The notes under the pieces are model-generated. The model was not told the origin of the DNA. It made no database searches and was given only the letters and a program-made list of their open reading frames with translations. Below are positions 1 to 4,888 of a stretch of DNA of 26,944 nt, piece by piece (within the stretch, counting starts at the first letter, position 1; every line of letters starts with the position of its first letter). A program made the position numbers and the translations under genes. The DNA lies in IMG/VR virus record IMGVR_UViG_3300018080_003262, positions 1 through 26,944 of that record. One strand, 5' to 3'. The stretch is from a virus.

Positions 1-108
1 CTCAGCATGCTCATCAAGCAAAGACCACTTTTTTGGATCGACAAAAAATGATCTGTGTTCAAATGATGCAATGTCACCTGGGTCAATCTTTTTATTGGTG
101 TCGTTCAT
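1..108 (-). CDS. Hypothetical protein, N-terminal fragment cut by window edge
   Basis: The first 36 codons of a gene that runs off the left edge are open without a stop. The peptide begins MNDTNKKIDPGDIASFEHR and is hydrophilic. The ATG at 108 is preceded by an ACGGAGACTT ribosome binding site at good spacing, and it follows the upstream reading frame by only 15 bases, as expected in this dense array. I do not recognise the family and the fragment is too short to judge. Confidence 0.7.
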   Translation of the reverse strand, partial: MNDTNKKIDPGDIASFEHRSFFVDPKKWSLLDEHAE

Positions 109-136
109 AAAGTCTCCGTTCAGTCAACATCTGTTT

Positions 137-268
137 CTAATACATTTTCTTTGGCCTCCCAGCAGACCGTACACATTTCATCCTTATTGTGGCCGGTTCG
201 TGGGCATGGGGTCCAATCAGGGGCCTCACCCTGTCTCCAACCTTTGGATTGGTGCCTTCGTTTATCAT
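137..268 (-). CDS. Small protein gene, possibly frameshifted Cys-rich protein
   Basis: The ATG at 268 overlaps the stop of the upstream gene in an ATGA junction and has AGGTGA upstream, so translation should be coupled. Frame 0 gives 43 residues beginning MINEGTNPKVGDRVRP and ending at a TAG at 137. The -1 frame, open to a TGA at 124-126, looks more protein-like: it reads DWTPCPRTGHNKDEMCTVCW and ends ENVLETDVD, with a Cys..CxxC pattern suggesting metal binding. That frame has no start codon of its own before an internal Met. The likeliest reading is one gene of about 48 residues split by a single-base shift near 205-225, either natural or a sequence error. A plain 43-residue product is the alternative. 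Confidence 0.45.
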   Translation of the reverse strand: MINEGTNPKVGDRVRPLIGPHAHEPATIRMKCVRSAGRPKKMY

Positions 269-549
269 GCCAGTGTCACCTTTGATCCGCCCCTTGAGAG
301 CCGCTGCTCATACCGCCTGACCTCATTGCCCATTTCAACGGTAATGGCGTCTATGTACTCCTCACGGGTAATGATCCCCTTCTCCTCAAGAAGCTGCACA
401 AGGGCCGCCTGGTCGCAGAGGGCTGTATTGAGGCCCACCCTGACATCCTTCATGGTTTCCGACTTCTTCGCATGCTCTGCTGCAACACCCGACTGCATGG
501 CGTGCTGAAGCTGCTGGTATGTTCTTCCATCCTGATCCTGTTCACTCAT
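265..549 (-). CDS. Hypothetical 94-residue protein
   Basis: This is a 94-residue hydrophilic, probably helical protein. The ATG at 549 is preceded by CCGGAGGGAGAGAAA, and a GC-rich palindrome (564-579) lies immediately upstream of that ribosome binding site, where it could affect translation. The C-terminal half (LLEEKGIITREEYIDAITVE) resembles the short helical 'leucine-rich, GxITxEEY' segments common in small phage proteins of unknown role. No catalytic motif is visible. Confidence 0.8.
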   Translation of the reverse strand: MSEQDQDGRTYQQLQHAMQSGVAAEHAKKSETMKDVRVGLNTALCDQAALVQLLEEKGIITREEYIDAITVEMGNEVRRYEQRLSRGGSKVTLA

Positions 550-563
550 TTTCTCTCCCTCCG

Positions 564-579
564 GTTGCGGTGCCGCAAC
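564..579. repeat. GTTGCGG-TG-CCGCAAC palindrome, recurs in window
   Basis: The 17-mer GTTGCGGTGCCGCAACT (564-580) is an inverted repeat with 7-base arms. The same 17-mer occurs on the opposite strand at 21960-21976, inside the membrane-protein gene next to the endolysin, where the arms extend to 10 bases (21958-21979). A related perfect 12-base palindrome, TGCGGTACCGCA, is at 1948-1959. The copy here sits just upstream of the ribosome binding site of the 265-549 gene. It could be a protein binding site, an RNA hairpin or chance. Confidence 0.45.
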
Positions 580-581
580 TC

Positions 582-935
582 CTAGGTTGGTGTTCCTCTT
601 CCTGTTCTTCTAAACATCTTCAACATGCAGGTCGAAAGTGCCGTGTGGATCTGCTTGAAGGCCACAATAAGCGCCCTGTTCGGCTGGCCCTTTATCAGAA
701 CCTTGCAGTGGAACCGGTCCAGTCCCACCGCCTTCTTGTCGGTCCCAGGGTATTCAATACTCGCCGTTCCCCCAAGACACTGTGCAAGCTCGAAACACGA
801 GGGGGAGAATTCATTAAGCTCCTGCAGGGCAAGGCTCTCCAGCTTCACCTTTTTCGGCCTGTGCGCCAGGCTTGCAGCGGCTCCCAGAACCCCCAGAAAA
901 CACACTGCCAGAATTGTCTTGTCAAACCTGTCCAT
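582..935 (-). CDS. Hypothetical membrane-anchored or secreted protein
   Basis: A 117-residue protein starting MDRFDKTILAVCFLGVLGAA. Residues 7-24 are a single hydrophobic segment after a short charged N-terminus, fitting a membrane anchor or a non-lipoprotein signal peptide. Two cysteines (SCFELAQC) follow in the exported part and could form a disulfide. I chose the ATG at 935 because GAGGAGG lies 6 bases upstream; an ATG at 959 would lengthen the overlap with the upstream gene. It overlaps that gene by 14 bases. Function unknown. Confidence 0.75.
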   Translation of the reverse strand: MDRFDKTILAVCFLGVLGAAASLAHRPKKVKLESLALQELNEFSPSCFELAQCLGGTASIEYPGTDKKAVGLDRFHCKVLIKGQPNRALIVAFKQIHTALSTCMLKMFRRTGRGTPT

Positions 936-1218
936 CAGCGTCCTCCTCAAAATGCTCATCCGGTCCCAGCACCTTCACATCCTTCGTTCCATCCTCGCGG
1001 CGCTTCTCACTTGTCACCGCAACGGAGCCGTCCTTCATTACGTGAACCCCAAACCCCTGGCGCTCAACCATGTCCCTTATCAGCGGAATGTCCACCTTCG
1101 GATCCCCCACAAGCCAGGCGGCATCGCCTCCTATGGCAAACCCGTGCTCCTCGACCACTATCTCCGGACATCCGGGCATTGAGGTTTGCGACTTGCTTCT
1201 TATGTCTATTACATTCAT
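922..1218 (-). CDS. Hypothetical 98-residue protein
   Basis: A 98-residue mixed alpha/beta protein of unknown function, with an acidic C-terminus (LGPDEHFEEDADGQV). The ATG at 1218 directly follows the stop of the preceding gene and has GGGAGGAATAG as its ribosome binding site. The regular spacing and codon use support it as real; no known domain is apparent. Confidence 0.8.
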   Translation of the reverse strand: MNVIDIRSKSQTSMPGCPEIVVEEHGFAIGGDAAWLVGDPKVDIPLIRDMVERQGFGVHVMKDGSVAVTSEKRREDGTKDVKVLGPDEHFEEDADGQV

Positions 1219-1413
1219 CTATTCCTCCCAAACGTGGCCTTCCTGTGCAATCTGGTCTATTTCCATTTTGGTTGTTTTTCTGAACACCCTCGTCCCTTCT
1301 CCTCCCCAGCATTCATACGCCACCTTTGCCTCCCAGCAGCAGTATTCATTGTCCACCCTTTGGTACGGTGGAATGATCACCTCTGTCACCCTGTGCTCAA
1401 GTGTGATTGGCAT
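1219..1413 (-). CDS. Hypothetical 64-residue protein
   Basis: A 64-residue protein with two adjacent cysteines (EYCCWEAKVAYECWGG) and a beta-rich look. GGGGAGGTAAA precedes the ATG at 1413. Its last codons (VWEE) are formed by the ribosome binding site of the next gene, an arrangement that recurs elsewhere in the window. Function unknown. Confidence 0.75.
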   Translation of the reverse strand: MPITLEHRVTEVIIPPYQRVDNEYCCWEAKVAYECWGGEGTRVFRKTTKMEIDQIAQEGHVWEE

Positions 1414-1414
1414 T

Positions 1415-1627
1415 TTACCTCCCCTTCCACATGCAGGACAGTCCAGCCTTCTTCAGACGATTGAAGCGGTAGCAGATCACCTCATCGTTCTCCAGCCGGT
1501 CCATCGAGTAGCCTATCGCTGTCCTTGAAAACCTGTAAGGCGAGTCCTTTTCAGCCATCCGCTCTTCCTGCACACCAGTATCGCATCCCAATCCCATCAC
1601 CATCACTACAAAAACCAGAATCTTCAT
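1415..1627 (-). CDS. Predicted small lipoprotein
   Basis: A 70-residue protein starting MKILVFVVMVMGLGCDTG. The N-terminus is a classic lipoprotein signal peptide: a Lys, a hydrophobic core and the lipobox GLGC with the lipidated Cys at residue 15. The mature part is hydrophilic with one further pair of cysteines. I chose the ATG at 1627 because GGGAGAAGGAA lies just upstream; an in-frame ATG at 1675 would bury the signal peptide. The gene lies immediately downstream of the long hairpin-rich gap. Role unknown; small phage lipoproteins are sometimes superinfection-exclusion factors, but nothing here proves that. Confidence 0.8.
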   Translation of the reverse strand: MKILVFVVMVMGLGCDTGVQEERMAEKDSPYRFSRTAIGYSMDRLENDEVICYRFNRLKKAGLSCMWKGR

Positions 1628-1698
1628 TTCCTTCTCCCAGAAAAAAGTTAGACCCCCGTTGGCCACCTGGATCATTCCCAGTTTCCTACCTCATTTAT

Positions 1699-1741
1699 GA
1701 GGCTGGCCTGTCGCCAGCCTCTGACGGCTCTGTCGAGCCGT
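1699..1741. repeat. Two adjacent perfect hairpins
   Basis: Hairpin 1: arms GAGGCTGGC (1699-1707) and GCCAGCCTC (1713-1721), 9 base pairs, loop CTGTC. Hairpin 2: arms ACGGCTC (1724-1730) and GAGCCGT (1735-1741), 7 base pairs, loop TGTC. The loops share TGTC and only two bases separate the stems. Neither is followed by a clean U tract on either strand, so they are not ordinary intrinsic terminators. Confidence 0.75.
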
Positions 1742-1800
1742 TGGGATCTTGATTGTTGTCTCATGAATCATTCCTGCGGTTCAAACCCTTTAAGGTTTCT

Positions 1801-1845
1801 ACGGCAGGGCTTGTCCCTGCCGTCCGGCTTTGCGTTAGCAAAGCC
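1801..1845. repeat. Second pair of adjacent perfect hairpins
   Basis: Hairpin 3: arms ACGGCAGGG (1801-1809) and CCCTGCCGT (1815-1823), 9 base pairs, loop CTTGT. Hairpin 4: arms GGCTTTGC (1826-1833) and GCAAAGCC (1838-1845), 8 base pairs, loop GTTA. Two bases separate the stems, the same layout as the pair at 1699-1741, so the whole looks like a repeated double-hairpin design. Confidence 0.75.
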
Positions 1846-1907
1846 ATTCTCAATGTCCCCTTTTCTCAATCACTGAAAGTTAAACCTTTAAAGGCGGAGA
1901 CATGCTT

Positions 1908-2018
1908 TTATACGTAATTGACCAGTTGGCCAGGATAAATATCTGGCTGCGGTACCGCAATTATGGAGCAATTCCAAGGCTCATCCATCGGTAATTCCTG
2001 AGAGAAATTTTTTTTCAT
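1908..2018 (-). CDS. Possible 36-residue ORF
   Basis: An ATG at 2018 preceded by GGTGGA opens a 36-residue frame (MKKNFSQELPMDEPWNCSII onward) ending at TAA 1908-1910. It is the only frame in the long gap with a plausible ribosome binding site and protein-like composition, but the poly-A run around the start and the short length make it doubtful. The palindrome at 1948-1959 lies within it. Confidence 0.25.
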   Translation of the reverse strand: MKKNFSQELPMDEPWNCSIIAVPQPDIYPGQLVNYV

Positions 2019-2185
2019 TTTTTTTTCCACCAGTGGAGATTCCACCAGAAACGCGACTTCCTCCAGCGGAGAAGGCATGGGGAGAGGGGCGCGGCCCGCG
2101 CCAGATTCAACAGAATGGACATGAGGTGGAAACCAGGCCCTCCAGGGCCGGTTCTGGGGCCGAAAACGGCCAATATGGGGCGATT

Positions 2186-2350
2186 TCAGACGCTATTGGT
2201 ATGCGGAGTCCCTGGAACCCGCCACGGCCCGATTTCGGCCTCCCAGGCGATAATGCACCACCAATACCGGGCAGCCCACGCACGGGCCGCCTCGCGGGAT
2301 TTCATCGGCTTTACCAGGGAGCCTCCCCGGTAGTAGAAGCGGTATTTCAT
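2186..2350 (-). CDS. Hypothetical small basic, Trp-rich protein
   Basis: A 54-residue protein starting MKYRFYYRGGSLVKPMKSRE, with a Trp-rich middle (WAARYWWCIIAWEAEIGPW). The ATG at 2350 has GAAGGAGACTAGTC upstream and overlaps no other gene; the in-frame alternative at 2368 lies inside the upstream gene. Could be a small membrane-active or nucleic-acid-binding protein; not recognised. It is the last gene before the hairpin-rich gap. Confidence 0.7.
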   Translation of the reverse strand: MKYRFYYRGGSLVKPMKSREAARAWAARYWWCIIAWEAEIGPWRVPGTPHTNSV

Positions 2351-2352
2351 GA

Positions 2353-2649
2353 CTAGTCTCCTTCCCAAAGGTGAAGTTCCTCCATGGCCTCCTCAAACTG
2401 CGTGGATTCTATTCCAAGGCTTTTGCCAGCCACCTTCATCCGGCAGTTTTCGTAAACGTAGCCAATGCTCTTCTCCTGCGCCTCTGAAATGCAGGGCCTT
2501 GGCTTTCTTGAAAACAGTCTCAGCATGGTCCCCATGAACCGTTTCTCCCAGTCGTTCAAGAAGTCCGGGCCTATCAGTGGGGCGTTGTCAACCAGCCATC
2601 TCATGTGTGTGGCGGCTTCATCACTTGCTGGTCTGAGATTTTCGTTCAT
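2353..2649 (-). CDS. Hypothetical 98-residue helical protein
   Basis: A 98-residue protein, largely helical by composition. Residues around FLNDWEKRFMGTMLRLFSRK and ISEAQEKSIGYVYENC resemble the short helical repeat seen in small phage proteins ('lsekQ...i..Iy'). Its ATG overlaps the stop of the upstream gene by 4 bases; the next gene starts 2 bases downstream using a ribosome binding site embedded in this gene's last codons. Function unknown. Confidence 0.8.
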   Translation of the reverse strand: MNENLRPASDEAATHMRWLVDNAPLIGPDFLNDWEKRFMGTMLRLFSRKPRPCISEAQEKSIGYVYENCRMKVAGKSLGIESTQFEEAMEELHLWEGD

Positions 2650-2828
2650 GATCCCTCCCCGACATCCAGATCCCGGCTTTCATCGTGTATGTGGACGACA
2701 ATGTGCTTGCCCTCCTGGACTATTCCGAGAACCGTGATGTCCGAATCGTTGACAAATTTCAAACCCGCCACAAATGCCCTTGCCTCGGCTTTTGTATCAA
2801 AGGCTTTTCTTACGTTTGAATTTCTCAT
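2646..2828 (-). CDS. Hypothetical 60-residue protein
   Basis: A 60-residue protein with a KAEARAFVAGLKFVNDSDI segment, of the kind found in small phage proteins where a helix packs on a beta sheet. Both ends overlap neighbours by 4 bases (ATGA), so it is translated as part of a coupled array. No catalytic motif. Confidence 0.8.
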   Translation of the reverse strand: MRNSNVRKAFDTKAEARAFVAGLKFVNDSDITVLGIVQEGKHIVVHIHDESRDLDVGEGS

Positions 2829-3016
2829 TCTATCTCCCCCATGTATTCGAATCGTTCATCCCAGCCAAAGGCATTGACGGCTGTTATGTCGTCAGAACCA
2901 GCCTTTTGGAAACCAGTTGTTCCTGCCACCTCATCGGACCAACTCCAATAGACCGTGCCATCGGGCAGGACCATTTCAAGGGCGTCGGCTACATTGTCAT
3001 AATAAAGTTTAATCAT
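2825..3016 (-). CDS. Hypothetical 63-residue acidic protein
   Basis: A 63-residue acidic protein (MIKLYYDNVADALEMVLPDG onward), probably beta-rich. It is the first gene of a four-gene coupled run toward lower coordinates. Only a weak ribosome binding site (AGAG) precedes the ATG at 3016, but a very stable hairpin with a UUCG loop lies about 20 bases upstream in the transcript and may shape translation or RNA stability. Confidence 0.75.
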   Translation of the reverse strand: MIKLYYDNVADALEMVLPDGTVYWSWSDEVAGTTGFQKAGSDDITAVNAFGWDERFEYMGEIE

Positions 3017-3034
3017 ATCTCTAGTTTTTGAACC

Positions 3035-3054
3035 CCAGGGGCCGAAGCCCCTGG
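3035..3054 (-). promoter_or_regulatory. UUCG tetraloop hairpin upstream of 2825-3016
   Basis: Arms CCAGGGGC (3035-3042) and GCCCCTGG (3047-3054) form an 8-base-pair GC stem. On the transcribed (minus-reading) strand the loop is C(UUCG)G, an exceptionally stable tetraloop. No U tract follows, so it is not a normal intrinsic terminator. It lies in the 117-base gap between two genes, close to the start at 3016; an RNA-stabilising or processing role is an inference. Confidence 0.55.
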
Positions 3055-3133
3055 AGCCAACAAAGGGCCGGATGGTCAGTCCGTTGATGGTTTGCCGAAG
3101 CCCGGAGGTCAGGCCTGGACCCCGGCGTCCCCA

Positions 3134-3547
3134 CTACCCGTTTGTTTTCATTTTTCTGGCGAACACCCGCGTCTTTCCGGCAGCGAGGTATTCAGCCTGT
3201 TCCTCCTCCAAAACAGCCACCAGCCTTTCTGCAAGCTTCTTCTGAAGGGCGGTGTCAACAATCTCCTCCTGCCCTTCATCGGTCTGGGTGACAACCTCCC
3301 AGTTTCCAATCTGGATAAACTGTCTAAGCTCCTTCACCATCTCTACATTCTTTTCAAGATCCTGTCTTCGAAGGTGGCCCATGAAGTCCTCCCAGACCTC
3401 CTTCGGGTCTTCATAGACGGCAATGGTGACAAACAGGAGGGCGCGTCCCAGCGCATTCATTATTTCCTGCGCGTCCCCCTTGTCCTTCATTACATCCGCC
3501 ACCCATTCCTGAACCAGATTGTCCAGTTTTTCAGATTGACTTGCCAC
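3134..3547 (-). CDS. Hypothetical 137-residue helical protein, GTG start
   Basis: Helical, charged protein of unknown function (LDNLVQEWVADVMKDKGDAQ and further helices, then a Lys-rich end). The frame is open to an ATG at 3664, but the better start is the GTG at 3547: AAGGAGAAGCC lies immediately upstream and it overlaps the preceding gene by only 17 bases, whereas the longer form would overlap it by more than 130. C-terminal residues (LAERLVAVLEEEQAEYLAAG) look coiled-coil-like. Confidence 0.75.
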   Translation of the reverse strand: MASQSEKLDNLVQEWVADVMKDKGDAQEIMNALGRALLFVTIAVYEDPKEVWEDFMGHLRRQDLEKNVEMVKELRQFIQIGNWEVVTQTDEGQEEIVDTALQKKLAERLVAVLEEEQAEYLAAGKTRVFARKMKTNG

Positions 3548-3860
3548 GGCTTCTCCTTTTTCTAAGTGCCGACTCAAAGCGAACCGGCCTCTTGTCCCTT
3601 TCGATGAATTTGAAGTATCTGGCCTTTGTGGTTCCAAGGGCTGCCTCAAAGCACATGTTTTCAAACCCGCAGGTATGGCAGTTCATGTCGCCGTCCTCCC
3701 AGTACCCGAAGCAGGAGTTTGCGTCCACCTCGTTCAGGTGCAGCCATGAGCGTGCTATCGCCGCCTCAAGCTGTGGGCGCATGGCTCCCGATGGAACCGC
3801 GATGTCGTGCTCGGCACAAAACTCCTTAAGCCTTTCCATTGTCACCCTGTACTTTTTCAT
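3531..3860 (-). CDS. Cys4 protein with SAP-like N-terminus
   Basis: A 109-residue protein. Residues 8-38 (MERLKEFCAEHDIAVPSG onward) loosely resemble a SAP-type helix-turn-helix. Then come C50-F-G, C61-x2-C64 and C70: the spacing CFG-x(8)-C-x2-C-x5-C is a recurrent putative metal-binding motif in phage and archaeal proteins. I chose the ATG at 3860, which forms an ATGA junction with the upstream stop, over a GTG at 3872. A nucleic-acid-binding role is inferred from the motif pattern only. Confidence 0.75.
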   Translation of the reverse strand: MKKYRVTMERLKEFCAEHDIAVPSGAMRPQLEAAIARSWLHLNEVDANSCFGYWEDGDMNCHTCGFENMCFEAALGTTKARYFKFIERDKRPVRFESALRKRRSRGKSI

Positions 3861-4888
3861 AGCTCGTCCCACATTGACAGTTTTTCAACATGCGCCTTCA
3901 GTTCCCTGATCTCCCTGTCCTTGCTCTCGATACCCCTGCAGGCAACATCAAGGTCTGCCTTCAGCTTCTCCACCTTTCGAACCAGACCCATGCGGTGCCG
4001 GTCGTGGCCGGGTGGAACCCAGCCGTCCTTCAACTGGTCAACACGTTTTGCAAAGATGGTATGGATGTCCGAATCAAAGGAATAAAACAGGCGCGTGGCC
4101 CGCACCCATCTGGGAAGCTGGAGGACCACACGGTCGCGGTCATGGACGTATTCGGTTATTACAAACCCAAAGCCCTGTGTATCCTGTCCCCAGATGGCCA
4201 TCATCTCAGGCTTGCGGCCAATCTCCATATTCGTATCAGGCTCTTCATCTCCGTTCCACAGTGGAGACTGAATAAAATGCATGGTCATTGCCCAGCTTGT
4301 AATCTCCCCCGGATTCATGTCATGGTAGACAACGTGCCAGCCACTGTCCTTTGTCATGGCCCCACAGCCCATCCATGGCGGAGGCATGTCGCCGGATGGA
4401 TCTCCATAGTTTAGAAACTGTGGGGACGGGACACTTATTTCGATCCCGCTTTCGGCGGTAAACTGAACACTGGTTGTTTCCATGGCGTCAGCCTTCGTTG
4501 CTGCTTCATGTGCCGCTTCCGCAACCTTCACTTCCAGTCCTTCAGTGGTATCCACCCTCGTCCAGTTGTTTCTTTCAACACAAACAAAACTATCTCCTTT
4601 GACACTGGCAAAGTCACCGGGCGCACCCGGCGGAAGATCTCCAATCCTGTTAAAGGCCCCAAGAAATCTCGTGCCGGTGGAAACGGACGGGGACACGGGC
4701 GGAAGCAGGGCCTCGGCATCCTTTGGAAGCTCCTTTCTGTCAAAGCTCACCCACTCCCTGTCTGCCCTGTAAAGATAAACCCTGTGGTCGTTGTCCCAGG
4801 TAAGGGCAAGGGCTCCCGGCTCCGGTCTGGAAGCCAGGATCATTTCCTCCTCCTGGTATCGCCCCACATATTTCAGCTTCATGCTCAT
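3857..4888 (-). CDS. Hypothetical 343-residue protein, C-terminal coiled coil
   Basis: The N-terminal ~100 residues look beta-rich (MKLKYVGRYQEEEMILASRP; VYLYRADREWVSFDRKE), the centre has a Pro/Trp-rich section (DPSGDMPPPWMGCGAMTKDS), and the last ~60 residues (VRKVEKLKADLDVACRG; REIRELKAHVEKL) form a probable coiled coil. It begins in an ATGA overlap with the VWA-protein gene, so its product may be made in step with that complex. No recognised family. Confidence 0.85.
   Translation of the reverse strand: MSMKLKYVGRYQEEEMILASRPEPGALALTWDNDHRVYLYRADREWVSFDRKELPKDAEALLPPVSPSVSTGTRFLGAFNRIGDLPPGAPGDFASVKGDSFVCVERNNWTRVDTTEGLEVKVAEAAHEAATKADAMETTSVQFTAESGIEISVPSPQFLNYGDPSGDMPPPWMGCGAMTKDSGWHVVYHDMNPGEITSWAMTMHFIQSPLWNGDEEPDTNMEIGRKPEMMAIWGQDTQGFGFVITEYVHDRDRVVLQLPRWVRATRLFYSFDSDIHTIFAKRVDQLKDGWVPPGHDRHRMGLVRKVEKLKADLDVACRGIESKDREIRELKAHVEKLSMWDEL

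Larger units (their letters stand above)
1628..2185. other. Long gene-free stretch with stacked hairpins
   Basis: About 558 bases without a convincing gene, the longest gap in a window where genes normally touch. It contains two pairs of perfect hairpins (1699-1741 and 1801-1845), a 12-base palindrome (1948-1959), two T runs on the plus strand (2008-2015 and 2018-2026), a GC hairpin near 2087-2102 and one doubtful short ORF (1908-2018). Possible roles are a structured RNA, a processing or termination region between transcription units, or an inserted repeat element. Confidence 0.6.

Noticed and set aside
519-1283. Long plus-strand ORF (254 codons)
   Set aside because: It lies antisense to three well-supported minus-strand genes, is Pro/Arg/Ser-rich as antisense frames of GC-rich genes are, and has no ribosome binding site.
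1710-1870. Short minus-strand ORFs (28-30 codons) across the hairpin doublets
   Set aside because: Their sequence is dictated by the palindromes, and the inverted-repeat structure explains the region better than coding.
2007-2027. Plus-strand T runs as an intrinsic terminator
   Set aside because: No stable hairpin lies directly before them on the plus strand and there are no plus-strand genes to terminate.
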